Below are positions 8,647 through 17,801 of a DNA stretch of 64,000 bases, one piece after another. Below the pieces are notes generated by a model, which saw only the letters and a list, made by a program, of their open reading frames with translations, searched no databases and was not told the origin of the DNA. The position numbers and the translations under genes are program-made. The first letter of the stretch is position 1. Each line of letters begins with the position of its first letter. The stretch spans positions 141,986 through 205,985 of the forward strand of contig JALOCJ010000005.1 in the NCBI GenBank assembly GCA_023227825.1, given 5' to 3'. Origin of the DNA: Candidatus Cloacimonas sp. (GTDB lineage: Bacteria > Cloacimonadota > Cloacimonadia > Cloacimonadales > Cloacimonadaceae).

Positions 8647-10763
8647 TATTCTGTATCTTTGGAAGAACCTAAGGTGAAAGGATAAACTTTTTCAGCACCG
8701 GCTATTTTTAACAACCTGCCAACAATGGTTAAAGTCCATCTGGAATAAGCAAAATCATCTATCAATAAAACAGGTTTGGGGAGAATTGATTTCTTAATTG
8801 ACCAGTTATTAATGTTGTTATCTACTTTCTGCTGACTGTTATTATAGTGATGAATGGGCTGTTTTTGTAAATTAATTATGGAAATTGTATCATAAACAGG
8901 AAGTTTCAGTTTTTCCCCTATCCGTTCAGCAAAATCGGGAATAATTTTCTTTCTCCCCAACGAAGGAATAAAGGTAAGCCATTCCGGAAAAGGATCGGGT
9001 GACCATTTATTGACAATAAGATAACAGGAAGCATCAATAATATCCTCCGGTAAAAGAGCATCTTTTTTTATACAATTCATAATAATAGTTCCCCAACCTG
9101 CTTTTTCCAGATAAGTAAGAGCTCTTCCCTGTTCTAAAATTTCCTCTTTGGGAATTACTGTTGTCGGTTGATTTTGAGCATTTACACTCAGTTCAATTCC
9201 GCTAGGCCATCTTTTTCGGGCATCAATAATAACATAATCCTGCTGTAAATATTCCAGCGCTTTTTGAATTGTTTCCGGCTTTGGCTTATCAGGTAAAAGA
9301 CCATTTTGGCAGTTGGCACATATCCCGCAGGGCTCAGAATTGGGATCATCCAGTTCTTGGGTTACAAATTGCATTAAACAACCCTTGTGCTTAATATATT
9401 CTTTCATTCTATCCCTTTCCTGAATGCGACAATCCTTAATCATTTTTACTCTGTTATAATCATAAGTCCAGGGTTTTATTGTTCGGCTGTATTCATATTT
9501 ATTTTTAGTGATATAACCATCAATAAGCAGATGTTTCAGCGCTTTTTCCAGTCGGGAAGAACGGATATTTAGTTTTCTTTGTATTTGTCCTGCTGTAGCA
9601 GAAATAAGGGACTCCAGATAATTTAAGATTGCCTGTTCTTCATCCTCCGTAGGAAAAGCTTCCTCCATAAAATAATCCAGAATTTCATCTTCTTCATTTC
9701 CATTTAGGAGAACTCCATACGACTCAGGAACTTCTCTACCGGCTCTGCCAACTTGCTGATAATAAGAAATTACAGAGCCCGGTGTCTGATAATGAATCAC
9801 AAAACTGAGGTCTGGTTTATCATAACCCATTCCTAAAGCAGAAGTGGCAACTAAAACTTTTATTTTATTATCCAGTAACTTCTGTTCCAAAATTGGGCTT
9901 ATATCCTGTTGTTTCTCATCCGGAACATTTCCTCCCCAATAATGATGACAGTCAATTCCACATTGTTTTAACCAGTTAGCTACTCTGTAAACATCTGCCC
10001 TTGTTAAACAATATACAATTCCCGAGCCCTCTAAAGTAGGAATTATTTCTGCCAGCCAGGCTAATCTTTCCGCTATTGTTGGTAAAACAATGTTTTGGAG
10101 TTTTAAACCTGACCGACTCAGCTTTCCTCTCATAGTATAAAAACCTGCACCTAACTGTTCTTCCAAATCCTTCACTACTCTGTTATTGGCAGTTGCTGTA
10201 GTTCCAATTACAGGAATACCTGTAAAGATAGTCTTCACCAAACTTTTTATTCTCCTGTAATCAGGCCTGAAATCATGACCCCAATCCGAAATGCAATGCA
10301 CTTCATCTACTACAAAAGCTCCAATTTTTCCAATAGCTGGAACTATTTCCGGAATAAAATTATCACTGGAAAGACGTTCAGGAGAAATCAAAAGCAGGTC
10401 ATATCTGTTTTGTTTCAGTCCTTCTTTAATCTCATCCCATTCCCTGGTATTAGAGGAATTAATAGTAGCAGCATTCAGGTTTAGCTTGCGGGCATTATAA
10501 ATCTGATTTCTCATCAAAGCTAAAAGCGGTGAAATAATAAGGGTTGGTCCTTTGCCCAGTTCACGGTTGATTTTGGTCATAATAAAATATACAATACTCT
10601 TACCCCAACCTGTTTTCTGCACAATCAACAATTTACCGCTGCCTGATAAAATATATTCTATTGCTTCCCATTGACCGGATCGTAATTCTGCTCCCTGACC
10701 AAACATCTGTTTTATCAGTTCTCTTGCCCTTTTTTGGATTTGCTCTGAATTTATTTGTTCCAA
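8646..10763 (-). CDS. RecQ-type helicase with C-terminal phosphoribosyltransferase-like domain
   Basis: 705 residues. Helicase motifs are clear: Walker A QKTGWGKS, VVDEVHCISDWGHDFRP (DEVH plus the RecQ aromatic loop), ATSALGMGYDKPD and QQVGRAGR. The zinc-binding cysteines follow (GCLMQFV ... EPCGICANC). After RecQ, residues 550-705 form a PRTase-like domain ending in LLIDDFAYSRWTLT, which replaces the usual PRPP loop LLVDDVxTTGxT; the Gly is lost, so PRPP binding may be altered. It starts at a TTG with AAAGGA upstream, one base after the small 41-codon frame. RecQ-PRTase proteins beside DprA/DUF488 recur in genomes by my recollection; a role in processing foreign DNA is inference. Confidence 0.88.
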   Translation of the reverse strand: MEQINSEQIQKRARELIKQMFGQGAELRSGQWEAIEYILSGSGKLLIVQKTGWGKSIVYFIMTKINRELGKGPTLIISPLLALMRNQIYNARKLNLNAATINSSNTREWDEIKEGLKQNRYDLLLISPERLSSDNFIPEIVPAIGKIGAFVVDEVHCISDWGHDFRPDYRRIKSLVKTIFTGIPVIGTTATANNRVVKDLEEQLGAGFYTMRGKLSRSGLKLQNIVLPTIAERLAWLAEIIPTLEGSGIVYCLTRADVYRVANWLKQCGIDCHHYWGGNVPDEKQQDISPILEQKLLDNKIKVLVATSALGMGYDKPDLSFVIHYQTPGSVISYYQQVGRAGREVPESYGVLLNGNEEDEILDYFMEEAFPTEDEEQAILNYLESLISATAGQIQRKLNIRSSRLEKALKHLLIDGYITKNKYEYSRTIKPWTYDYNRVKMIKDCRIQERDRMKEYIKHKGCLMQFVTQELDDPNSEPCGICANCQNGLLPDKPKPETIQKALEYLQQDYVIIDARKRWPSGIELSVNAQNQPTTVIPKEEILEQGRALTYLEKAGWGTIIMNCIKKDALLPEDIIDASCYLIVNKWSPDPFPEWLTFIPSLGRKKIIPDFAERIGEKLKLPVYDTISIINLQKQPIHHYNNSQQKVDNNINNWSIKKSILPKPVLLIDDFAYSRWTLTIVGRLLKIAGAEKVYPFTLGSSKDTE

Positions 10764-10764
10764 C

Positions 10765-10890
10765 CTAATCCTTTATCTTTAATTTTTCATCAAAATTCAT
10801 ACTTGGGTTATTTTTTATCTTTATTCTGGCAAAACATTCTTGTTGTTTATCTTCACAACATATAACTAAGCTTACTTTTCTTTTACTCAT
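10765..10890 (-). pseudogene. 41-codon remnant: N-terminus of the ATPase's probable partner protein
   Basis: A short frame starts at an ATG that overlaps the ATPase stop by 8 bases and ends in TAG one base before the RecQ TTG, exactly where a coupled gene should be. The product begins MSKRKVSLVICCEDKQQECF, then ARIKIKNN. ATPases of this family are, by my recollection, often followed by a Toprim/DUF4276-like protein beginning LVLLCCEDRQQ-x-FxRRFLK. The match stops after FAR, so the gene seems cut off early by a deletion joining it to recQ. It could instead be an intact micro-protein; coding constraint needs homologues. Confidence 0.5.
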
Positions 10891-11992
10891 TTTCCCAACC
10901 CCGGGCAATTAATTCTGATAATTTTAAGCTATCTTCAAACCTGTTAAAGATTTGTTTTACTCTTGCAGGACCAAGTGGCTCTCTAACTATCAGACGGCTT
11001 TTTTCCACTCCAAAATAATCAATCAGCTCAGGATGATGGCTGATAATAATAATTTGAGGTATCTTAACTCCACAAACATCACTAAGCTCCATAAGCCAGG
11101 GTTGAATTTCCCTAAGTGCTACATAATTTTCCGGTTCATCCATCATCAATGTATTACCCATTTCTTGTAAACATACTAACAAAGTATGTAAAATGAATAA
11201 AACTTTTTGCCCATCGGAAAGCCGATCAAAATCAAAAAATAGGGTCTTGTCTCCTTTTTTTTCACCCCGAAAGCCAACTTGCAAGATACGATGTTTACCT
11301 GCTAATTCCAATTTTAAAGAATCAAATCCATAGATAGAATTCCGTAGATAGGTTATCAGATCATACATTTTATCCTGATGCTCTTGAGAAAAATAACGAT
11401 ACCAGGAAACAAAATTCTTCCCGTCCCTAAATAATTGTGAGGATTCATCTTCAGAAACAGAATGTATGGCTTTGGGTTCCAGATTTAAAATAAATAATTT
11501 GTTTATCCAGTCCTTGAACCAAGTCAATTTAGTATTATCCTGTCTGGAGACAACCATAGAAAGTCCTGATAACATCCAATCAAAAGAAATAATCGCTCCT
11601 TCCTTATAATAATCATTATATAAATGAATATCACCCTTTTCAAAAGAGAAGATTACTTTATTATCATAATGAAGTGTTTCCTGTTCAATTCTTAATTTCC
11701 CTAATTCCCTTTGATGAGAGATGACTAAACGATAGGTATAAATTCCTCCGTTACCCTCAACTTGTAGCTCAAATGTTTGTTCATTGGAATCAAGCCAGGC
11801 GGTTAAATCATCAGGAGAAAATACCTCATATACCTTTGCATTATCTATTATTAACTTTCTTAAGTTATAAAGAAGATCAAATATACTTGTTTTACCCCCA
11901 CCATTGGGACCAAGTAATAAAGTTAAACTATCAAATTCAACCTCAAAATTGACAAAACAGCGATAATTATTAGCCCAGAGTTTAGTTAGCAT
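10883..11992 (-). CDS. ABC/OLD-like SMC-family ATPase of a conflict system
   Basis: 369 residues, one ATPase domain split by a coiled or insert region. It has Walker A LGPNGGGKTSIFDLL near 27-41, ABC signature LSDGQKVLFIL, Walker B TLMMDEPENYVALREIQPWL and a switch histidine in IIISHHPELIDYFG. It ends KLSELIARGWENE, typical of the family. No nuclease (Toprim) domain is fused, so an effector in trans is expected; the following frame seems to be a broken version of it. First gene of a tightly overlapping operon with RecQ-PRTase. Its ATG is preceded by AAAAAGGAG. Function as a phage- or plasmid-sensing ATPase is inference. Confidence 0.82.
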   Translation of the reverse strand: MLTKLWANNYRCFVNFEVEFDSLTLLLGPNGGGKTSIFDLLYNLRKLIIDNAKVYEVFSPDDLTAWLDSNEQTFELQVEGNGGIYTYRLVISHQRELGKLRIEQETLHYDNKVIFSFEKGDIHLYNDYYKEGAIISFDWMLSGLSMVVSRQDNTKLTWFKDWINKLFILNLEPKAIHSVSEDESSQLFRDGKNFVSWYRYFSQEHQDKMYDLITYLRNSIYGFDSLKLELAGKHRILQVGFRGEKKGDKTLFFDFDRLSDGQKVLFILHTLLVCLQEMGNTLMMDEPENYVALREIQPWLMELSDVCGVKIPQIIIISHHPELIDYFGVEKSRLIVREPLGPARVKQIFNRFEDSLKLSELIARGWENE

Positions 11993-12241
11993 TTTCTGCT
12001 CCTTTTTAAAGCAATTTATAAATCCGAAACCTGATATAAAATTCTCTTTCAGACCAACTAATTAAGTTAAGTAATTATGTCAAAGCAATTCTCAGCTTGT
12101 TTGTTTCTATGCTTTTACGGTGAATTTGCTTTTTAAGGAATAAGGATTATATTATAGAGAGCGAGTTATTTTTTCTATTTGTGAAAAAATACCTTTTTAC
12201 TTGACAGGTAAACCAAGCTTGTTTTTGTGGCGAAATAGTAT

Positions 12242-12328
12242 GCCGAAGTGGTGAAACAGGTAGACGCAGTGGACTCAAAATCCACCGGGCAATAGCTCAT
12301 GCCGGTTCGATTCCGGCCTTCGGCACCA
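12242..12328 (+). tRNA. tRNA-Leu (anticodon CAA)
   Basis: 87 nt with encoded CCA. The acceptor GCCGAAG pairs with CTTCGGC, the anticodon stem GTGGA/TCCAC encloses loop CTCAAAA (anticodon 12276-12278, reads UUG), there is a long class II variable arm, and the T arm is CCGGTTCGATTCCGG. A TTGACA at 12201-12206 may be its -35 element; no convincing -10 follows. Confidence 0.96.
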
Positions 12329-12359
12329 AAGTTTTTTTATGAGGAGATAAAAACTTTTT
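12328..12359 (+). terminator. Probable intrinsic terminator of the tRNA gene
   Basis: AAAGTTTTT and AAAAACTTT form a 9-bp AT-rich stem around a GA-rich loop right after the tRNA CCA, followed by a short T run. The stem is weak in G-C pairs. Confidence 0.4.
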
Positions 12360-12523
12360 ACTTGCTATGGGGATCAGTCCTTACAATGTAGTTGACTGTA
12401 GAAGAGGCATAATCTAAACTGATATTTATTTTCCGCAGATTAGATTATATATTCAAATCAAATACTTCAGGTGATATTTCTTTAAACCTGAAACTTATTT
12501 TATACAAAACCTGTGGAGGTATA

Positions 12524-13549
12524 ATGTTTAAGCGCCACACAATTATCCTCAGCATATTGCTGATGCTAATTCTACCTTTTGCCCTGTCTGGAATATCCCA
12601 GGCAGCAATGTTATTCTTAACTTTTGAACCTGGAGCACGTGCCAATGCTATGGGCCGTGCCTATTCTGCCATTGCAGATGACGCTTATGCTATGTGGTGG
12701 AATCCAGGAGCTACAGCTTTTAACCGTAATACTCAAATTGCAGCAACTCATATTCCCTGGTTGCAAGGTTCCGGGGTTGATGATATCTTCTATGAATATT
12801 TGGGATTCAATAATTATTTTTATGGTATTGGTAACATCAATGCTCATATTATTTGGCTGGATGAAGGAACGCAACCACAAACTAATGCTCAAAATGTTAA
12901 TCTTGGTGATTTTCACACTTATGAAGTTGCCGGTGCTTTAGGTTATGGTTATGAAGTAGTTCCAGAAAAGATTGGAGTAGGTGGTAACTTCAAATTGTTA
13001 TATTCTTACCTGGGTCCTGGAACTGGTTTAACAGAAACCGAAGGTTCTGCTTTCAGTTTCGCTTTTGATATAGGAGCTTTATTCAAAGATGTAGCTGTAA
13101 ATAATCTGAATGCCTCGGTTGTATTGCAAAATATAGGTCCCGATATTACTTATGTTGATGAGGATCAATCTGATCCAGCTCCATTAACTTTCAGAGCTGG
13201 ACTTGGTTATGAAATTATGAATAGTTCTATGGGACGTTTAATAGCAACAGCGGAAATGAGTAAAATCCTGGCAAACGATGATCCTTTGTATGAAAGGTTT
13301 ATTACTGGTTGGAAGTATTTTGACGAAACAATCTATGGAGTTGGAGCAGAATATACATACTTGAATCTGATCGCTTTACGCGGCGGTTATTATTCCGATA
13401 ACGCGGGTGAAGTTGAAGGAGCCAGTTTTGGTGTAGGAGTGCAATACAAATTCAGCAAACGTTATAAACTGGGATTTGATTTTGCAATGGTTCCTGCAGG
13501 TGGAATGACTGATTATAATAAGATCTTCTCTCTGGGCTTTGAGTTTTAG
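12524..13549 (+). CDS. PorV/PorQ-like outer-membrane beta-barrel protein (UPF0164 type)
   Basis: 341 residues with a signal peptide (RHTIILSILLMLILPFALSG). Mature start motif LTFEPGARANAMGRAYSAIA followed by DDAYAMWWNPG is the hallmark of the PorV/PorQ family of FadL-like barrels. The rest is alternating short beta strands and ends in an aromatic (SLGFEF), as outer-membrane proteins do. In type IX secretion, PorV shuttles substrates at the outer membrane; the next gene encodes a protein with a sorting tail, which fits. GGAGG lies 6 bases before the ATG. Whether this is the true PorV or a paralogue such as PorQ cannot be decided here. Confidence 0.8.
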   Translation: MFKRHTIILSILLMLILPFALSGISQAAMLFLTFEPGARANAMGRAYSAIADDAYAMWWNPGATAFNRNTQIAATHIPWLQGSGVDDIFYEYLGFNNYFYGIGNINAHIIWLDEGTQPQTNAQNVNLGDFHTYEVAGALGYGYEVVPEKIGVGGNFKLLYSYLGPGTGLTETEGSAFSFAFDIGALFKDVAVNNLNASVVLQNIGPDITYVDEDQSDPAPLTFRAGLGYEIMNSSMGRLIATAEMSKILANDDPLYERFITGWKYFDETIYGVGAEYTYLNLIALRGGYYSDNAGEVEGASFGVGVQYKFSKRYKLGFDFAMVPAGGMTDYNKIFSLGFEF

Positions 13550-13558
13550 TGACAGAAG

Positions 13559-13626
13559 AACGATGCCCCTGTCGTTCAAGAATTGACGATAACTTTAGCA
13601 TTCCTTGGTTAACGAGGATGTCAACC
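13559..13626. repeat. Two hairpins of the dispersed AACGA/GGTTGAC family
   Basis: AACGATGCCCCTGTCGTT (13559-13576) and GGTTAACGAGGATGTCAACC (13607-13626) lie between the PorV-like and protease genes. They carry the same stem-and-loop plan as the 42.3-kb array but have drifted. Confidence 0.7.
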
Positions 13627-13665
13627 ATCCGAAGTTTACGAGGAAATCAACATTCCTGAAATAAG

Positions 13666-16600
13666 ATGAAAAAAAGTAAATTACTGATATTATTCCTACT
13701 GGCGGCAGCATTGCTACCGGCACAAAAAATAGTATTGCATAAAACACAACAATTCTATAAACAGGCAAGGCATCCCTATCAAAATAAGCTAATTCAGCAT
13801 AATTCCAAACAGGATTTAACTAAAAGAGATAAGGCAAACTATAATCGTTTATTGGTTATTCTGGTGGATTTTGCTATAGAAGAAACCGACGACCCCAATA
13901 CCACAGGTAACGGAAAATTTCAGTTGGAACAGGATCCCGAATACATTTATTCAGTTGGTGCCCCTCCTCATAACAGAGAATATTTTGAGACAAATCTGGA
14001 AGCATTGAAATATTATTATTTAGCTGTCTCTGCTGGTGCCTATGAGCTTAGTTACGATGTCTACCCCAAAAATAGACCTGCTTATACTTTACCTAAGAGT
14101 TTGGGCTATTATAATCCTCCGAACGCCAGTTCCGAATTATTTGTCAGCCGTATGGAAGAATATTTTAAAACAGCTTTGGAAACAGCCGATAGCACAGACC
14201 CGGACATAGATTTTGCCAGTTATGGACATTATATGATTATACATTCCGGTTCGGACTGGCAACATGATATTTTAGGAAATACACCATCGGATCTGCCATC
14301 TTTTTTTATTAAGGTAGGTGACGGCAAAGAAGCAGTTGTAGATAATGGAGCAGTCCTTATTTCCCATTGCTGCAATGTTCCGGAAACAATATCCCAGGAT
14401 TTTTACGAAAGTGTAGAGAACGGGAAAACAATCCATAATGGTTATGGTGCCTTGAATGCAGTAATGGCTCACGAATTTGGTCATTCTTTAGGAATGGTGG
14501 ATTTGTATAATGTTTATAATTCTTCTCCTATGGTTGGTGTATTTGATATTATGGATAGTGGCGGTTCAGGTATTTTAATAGATGAACTAGAAAACGGAGA
14601 TTTGGTTTATGTAGAAGGTGCTTTGCCAACATTACCGGGAGCTTTTTCTCGCAATTTGATGTTTCGTGATAGTTACCTGGAGCGTGGTCTATTAAAAGAA
14701 TTTCCTGATTTTGCTACAATGACTGAATTATCCCTAAATGCCATCAGTGCTATGCCAAATGGTAATGATTCAATTCCTCATACATACAAAATTCCCCTTA
14801 ATACCAAAGAATATATTTTAGTGGAAAACCGCAATGTTGATCCTGATGGTGATGGAGGCACTGCTGTCTTTGGAGCTTTGGAAGGACGCGTTATTCTCTA
14901 TCCTACTCCTTTTGAAGATATTTCTCCCCCGCCTCCAACTTACGAATATGATTATCTATTACCTTCATTTATGAAAGCGAATGGTTCTGCAATTGGAGGT
15001 GGAATACTTGTTTGGCATATCAATGAAGCTATTTTATATGATGAAGGACAAACGGATAGCGATGGCATTTGGGTTAGTAATTTTGACGCGAATACTGTAA
15101 ATACGGGTTTTTACCATAAAGGGGTTTCCGTAATTGAAGCTGACGGTCTTACAGACCTGGGTAGTGACTATTCTATGTATTGGACAGGAACACCTTATGA
15201 ATATTTTCATTCCCGTAAACCGGTTCTTGATACAAACGGCTTATTTGTAAACTGGAGTCAGGAATACTGGAGACCTGAACTAACGGCAGCTACAAAACCA
15301 CCTCTGGTTGATAGTTTCAATGTCCCGGGATTGTATCATTTAAAAGAAATCGGCAATCCTGCAAAACAAATGAGTTTCAGGATAGAGAGCGGTTTTTTTG
15401 ACAGCACTCAGATATTAGATTTTGCTGCCAGTAATATTCTTACCGGACCTATTATCAACACTGGGTATGAGGAAACAAATATTCCCGTCGCTTTCGGCAG
15501 TTCTATACATCTATTCGGCTATATAGATAGTGATAATGAATGGCAGGATATGATGGGAGAATTTAGCACCCCTTTTTACTTATCGGATTTTCCTTTACAA
15601 GAAACAGACCTCAATAACGATAATTTTGCCGAACTAGTTACTGTTAACGGCAATAATCTGTTTTTTACGGATTGGGCGAATGATTCGCCTACTTTTCATC
15701 AAATTTCCTTTCCTGATTCTATTACAACTACACCCTTATCTATAACTAATACATTAATTGTAACTACAAAAGATTGTGTCTATTCCGTAAAAAACTTCAG
15801 CATTCAGGATTTTATCAATTTACCTGGAACTATATGTATTGCGGGTTATGACAATAATGTTATAGTTTTAGAAAAGGATCATTTATATACTTTGGAATTA
15901 GATAACCTAGGTATAATCAATGAATTCATCCTGCCTGAACCTTGTGGCAATATTGAACCGCTGATTTATACAAACCCGGATAAGAGCATTGCAATGATTT
16001 TTGTAATGGCAAATAGTGGAAATTTATACCGGATATATAATAACCGCCTGGAATTAATCTTTGCCAATCACACCAATGAAATTCCGGGGCAACTTGCCTG
16101 TTCAGTTTTAGGAGATATTTCTCCGGTTTTGTTCTTTGGACTTAGTAATAAACTTTATGCCCTGAAAGCAGATGGAACCAAACTAATTCACTTTCCAGTG
16201 GTTTCCCCGAAAACAATTTCAACCATTGAAACTCCTTTTGCTCTAAAAAACGGTTCCGCTGATATTCTTTTTTATCCTTTAGCAGAAAGTGGTTACTTAG
16301 CTATAGATAAAACAGGAAAAATAGTTCCAGAAATGTGTTTATCTGTAAATAAAGATGATAAGAATGATTATTTGTATTACCAGCCGGAACAGCAAATCCT
16401 ATCCTGGTATTATTCTGACAATAACGGAAAGCTGTTTATCCACAGTAAACAGAATATTCCCTATGATCCTATCCTTTTTGCCGGCTACAGAAATGGAGAA
16501 AGCGGATCTGTCACTTTTGAATTCAGAGATGAAAGTATCGGCTCAGCGGATAAATTTGCCTATATTTATCCCAATCCTGTGCGTAAACCATATTATAAGC

Positions 16601-16806
16601 TTAATTTACAAAATTATTTTGGAGAAACAAAACTCCGTCTTTATGATATTAGCGGCACTTTAGTAAAAAAGCTACTGATTCCTGAATCCCAAAATAACCC
16701 GCGGGACTTTGAATTGAATACTTTTGGGCTCAGTTCCGGGGTCTATATTCTGGTTCTGGAAAATAACGGTTCCACTAAACGCCTCAAGTTTGCGGTGGAG
16801 AAATGA
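13666..16806 (+). CDS. M6-like secreted metalloprotease with type IX sorting tail
   Basis: 1046 residues. Signal peptide KKSKLLILFLLAAALLPAQ. Catalytic zinc motif HEFGHSLGMVDLYN (HExxHxxGxxD) near residues 268-281, followed by a GVFDIMDSG Met-turn-like segment, as in immune-inhibitor-A/M6 peptidases. Upstream DFASYGHYMIIHSGSDW matches the family. Residues 570-950 are beta-rich, propeller-like and not assigned. The last 80 residues (YIYPNPVRKPYYKL, LRLYDISGTLVKKLL, GLSSGVYILVLENNG) are a type IX C-terminal sorting domain. Secreted and probably cell-surface-attached, supplying peptides to an amino-acid-fermenting lifestyle. The downstream gene is read from the overlap region. Confidence 0.88.
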   Translation: MKKSKLLILFLLAAALLPAQKIVLHKTQQFYKQARHPYQNKLIQHNSKQDLTKRDKANYNRLLVILVDFAIEETDDPNTTGNGKFQLEQDPEYIYSVGAPPHNREYFETNLEALKYYYLAVSAGAYELSYDVYPKNRPAYTLPKSLGYYNPPNASSELFVSRMEEYFKTALETADSTDPDIDFASYGHYMIIHSGSDWQHDILGNTPSDLPSFFIKVGDGKEAVVDNGAVLISHCCNVPETISQDFYESVENGKTIHNGYGALNAVMAHEFGHSLGMVDLYNVYNSSPMVGVFDIMDSGGSGILIDELENGDLVYVEGALPTLPGAFSRNLMFRDSYLERGLLKEFPDFATMTELSLNAISAMPNGNDSIPHTYKIPLNTKEYILVENRNVDPDGDGGTAVFGALEGRVILYPTPFEDISPPPPTYEYDYLLPSFMKANGSAIGGGILVWHINEAILYDEGQTDSDGIWVSNFDANTVNTGFYHKGVSVIEADGLTDLGSDYSMYWTGTPYEYFHSRKPVLDTNGLFVNWSQEYWRPELTAATKPPLVDSFNVPGLYHLKEIGNPAKQMSFRIESGFFDSTQILDFAASNILTGPIINTGYEETNIPVAFGSSIHLFGYIDSDNEWQDMMGEFSTPFYLSDFPLQETDLNNDNFAELVTVNGNNLFFTDWANDSPTFHQISFPDSITTTPLSITNTLIVTTKDCVYSVKNFSIQDFINLPGTICIAGYDNNVIVLEKDHLYTLELDNLGIINEFILPEPCGNIEPLIYTNPDKSIAMIFVMANSGNLYRIYNNRLELIFANHTNEIPGQLACSVLGDISPVLFFGLSNKLYALKADGTKLIHFPVVSPKTISTIETPFALKNGSADILFYPLAESGYLAIDKTGKIVPEMCLSVNKDDKNDYLYYQPEQQILSWYYSDNNGKLFIHSKQNIPYDPILFAGYRNGESGSVTFEFRDESIGSADKFAYIYPNPVRKPYYKLNLQNYFGETKLRLYDISGTLVKKLLIPESQNNPRDFELNTFGLSSGVYILVLENNGSTKRLKFAVEK

Positions 16807-16823
16807 TTTTTAGGGGGTTAGCA

Positions 16824-17801
16824 ATGAAGAAGTTTATATTGCTGATTTTTATTGCCGGTTTTGGGTTATACCTCTTCTGTCAGGAAAAACCTAAAACGGA
16901 CATTGACCAATGGCTCATTCAAACAGAAGAAGAACAACAGAATGCAATGCGTGATTCCGTTGTAACTAACGATTTAATTAAACAAAACTACAACCGAAAA
17001 AGTGCTCAATTGGCTATGGTTATGTCTATGCTGGTTCCAGGTGCAGGTCAATTTTATGCCAATAAAACCGTTCTTACAACCTATATTTTCCCGCTTCTGG
17101 AAATTGGACTGATTGGCGGATTGGTTTATTTCAACAACGAAGGCAAAGATAAAACCAAAAAATACGAAAAATATGCCAATGGAGAAAAAATAACCTACAC
17201 TACTGCGGATGGAACAGAAATAACCGGCTACCGTTATGACAGGGAACATCAGAATATAGTTCAAGCTATTCTATGCAATGTTAATCAAGTTGATATTTAT
17301 GATGAGAGCTATTTCCGTCTGGATGAAACAAATACTCAACATTTCTATGAAGATATAGGTAAATACCCTCAATATGTTTTTGGCTGGATGGATTGGTATT
17401 ATCGTTTTGCCTGTGATGAATCAGGAAATCCTGTTTCTCCTGATTCTATTCGTTGGAAATTTGATGGTGAAATTGATAGTTCCAATATGCGCTGGACCGG
17501 AAATTACCCTTTATGGGGTAATGATACTGAAATCCTTATAACTAATGACTCACATGAAATGAGCAAGATGCGTCTGACCTATATTAAAATGCGCAACGAC
17601 GCTAAGGATTCCTATAGCATAGCTCATTTTTTCACTTTGGGTTTGGCATTCAATCATTTAGCTGCAGGACTTGATGCCGTTCGGGTTACGCGTAATTTTA
17701 ACCGTTATTATATTTCCCAGACAGTTCCTAGCTTAAATTTTTATGCTGCAATGCCTTCGGGAATTGTAACACCAATGTTGGGGTTGAAGTGGAATTTCTA
17801 A
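16824..17801 (+). CDS. Exported protein of a three-gene paralogous set (DUF5683-like), first member
   Basis: 325 residues from the ATG with AGGGGG upstream; an earlier in-frame ATG overlapping the protease end is less likely. N-terminal signal (KKFILLIFIAGFGLYLFCQ) and a membrane-type motif MVMSMLVPGAGQFYANK with hydrophobic stretch TYIFPLLEIGLIGGLVYF. That is the Pro-Gly-x-Gln helix pair seen in DUF5683-type proteins. The middle is tyrosine-rich and charged, and the end GLKWNF looks like a beta-barrel or membrane terminus. It and the next two genes share this plan: signal, PG motif, helix, YxxYA segment and short strand end. Function unknown. It may form a membrane or envelope complex linked to the protease. 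Confidence 0.65.
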   Translation: MKKFILLIFIAGFGLYLFCQEKPKTDIDQWLIQTEEEQQNAMRDSVVTNDLIKQNYNRKSAQLAMVMSMLVPGAGQFYANKTVLTTYIFPLLEIGLIGGLVYFNNEGKDKTKKYEKYANGEKITYTTADGTEITGYRYDREHQNIVQAILCNVNQVDIYDESYFRLDETNTQHFYEDIGKYPQYVFGWMDWYYRFACDESGNPVSPDSIRWKFDGEIDSSNMRWTGNYPLWGNDTEILITNDSHEMSKMRLTYIKMRNDAKDSYSIAHFFTLGLAFNHLAAGLDAVRVTRNFNRYYISQTVPSLNFYAAMPSGIVTPMLGLKWNF

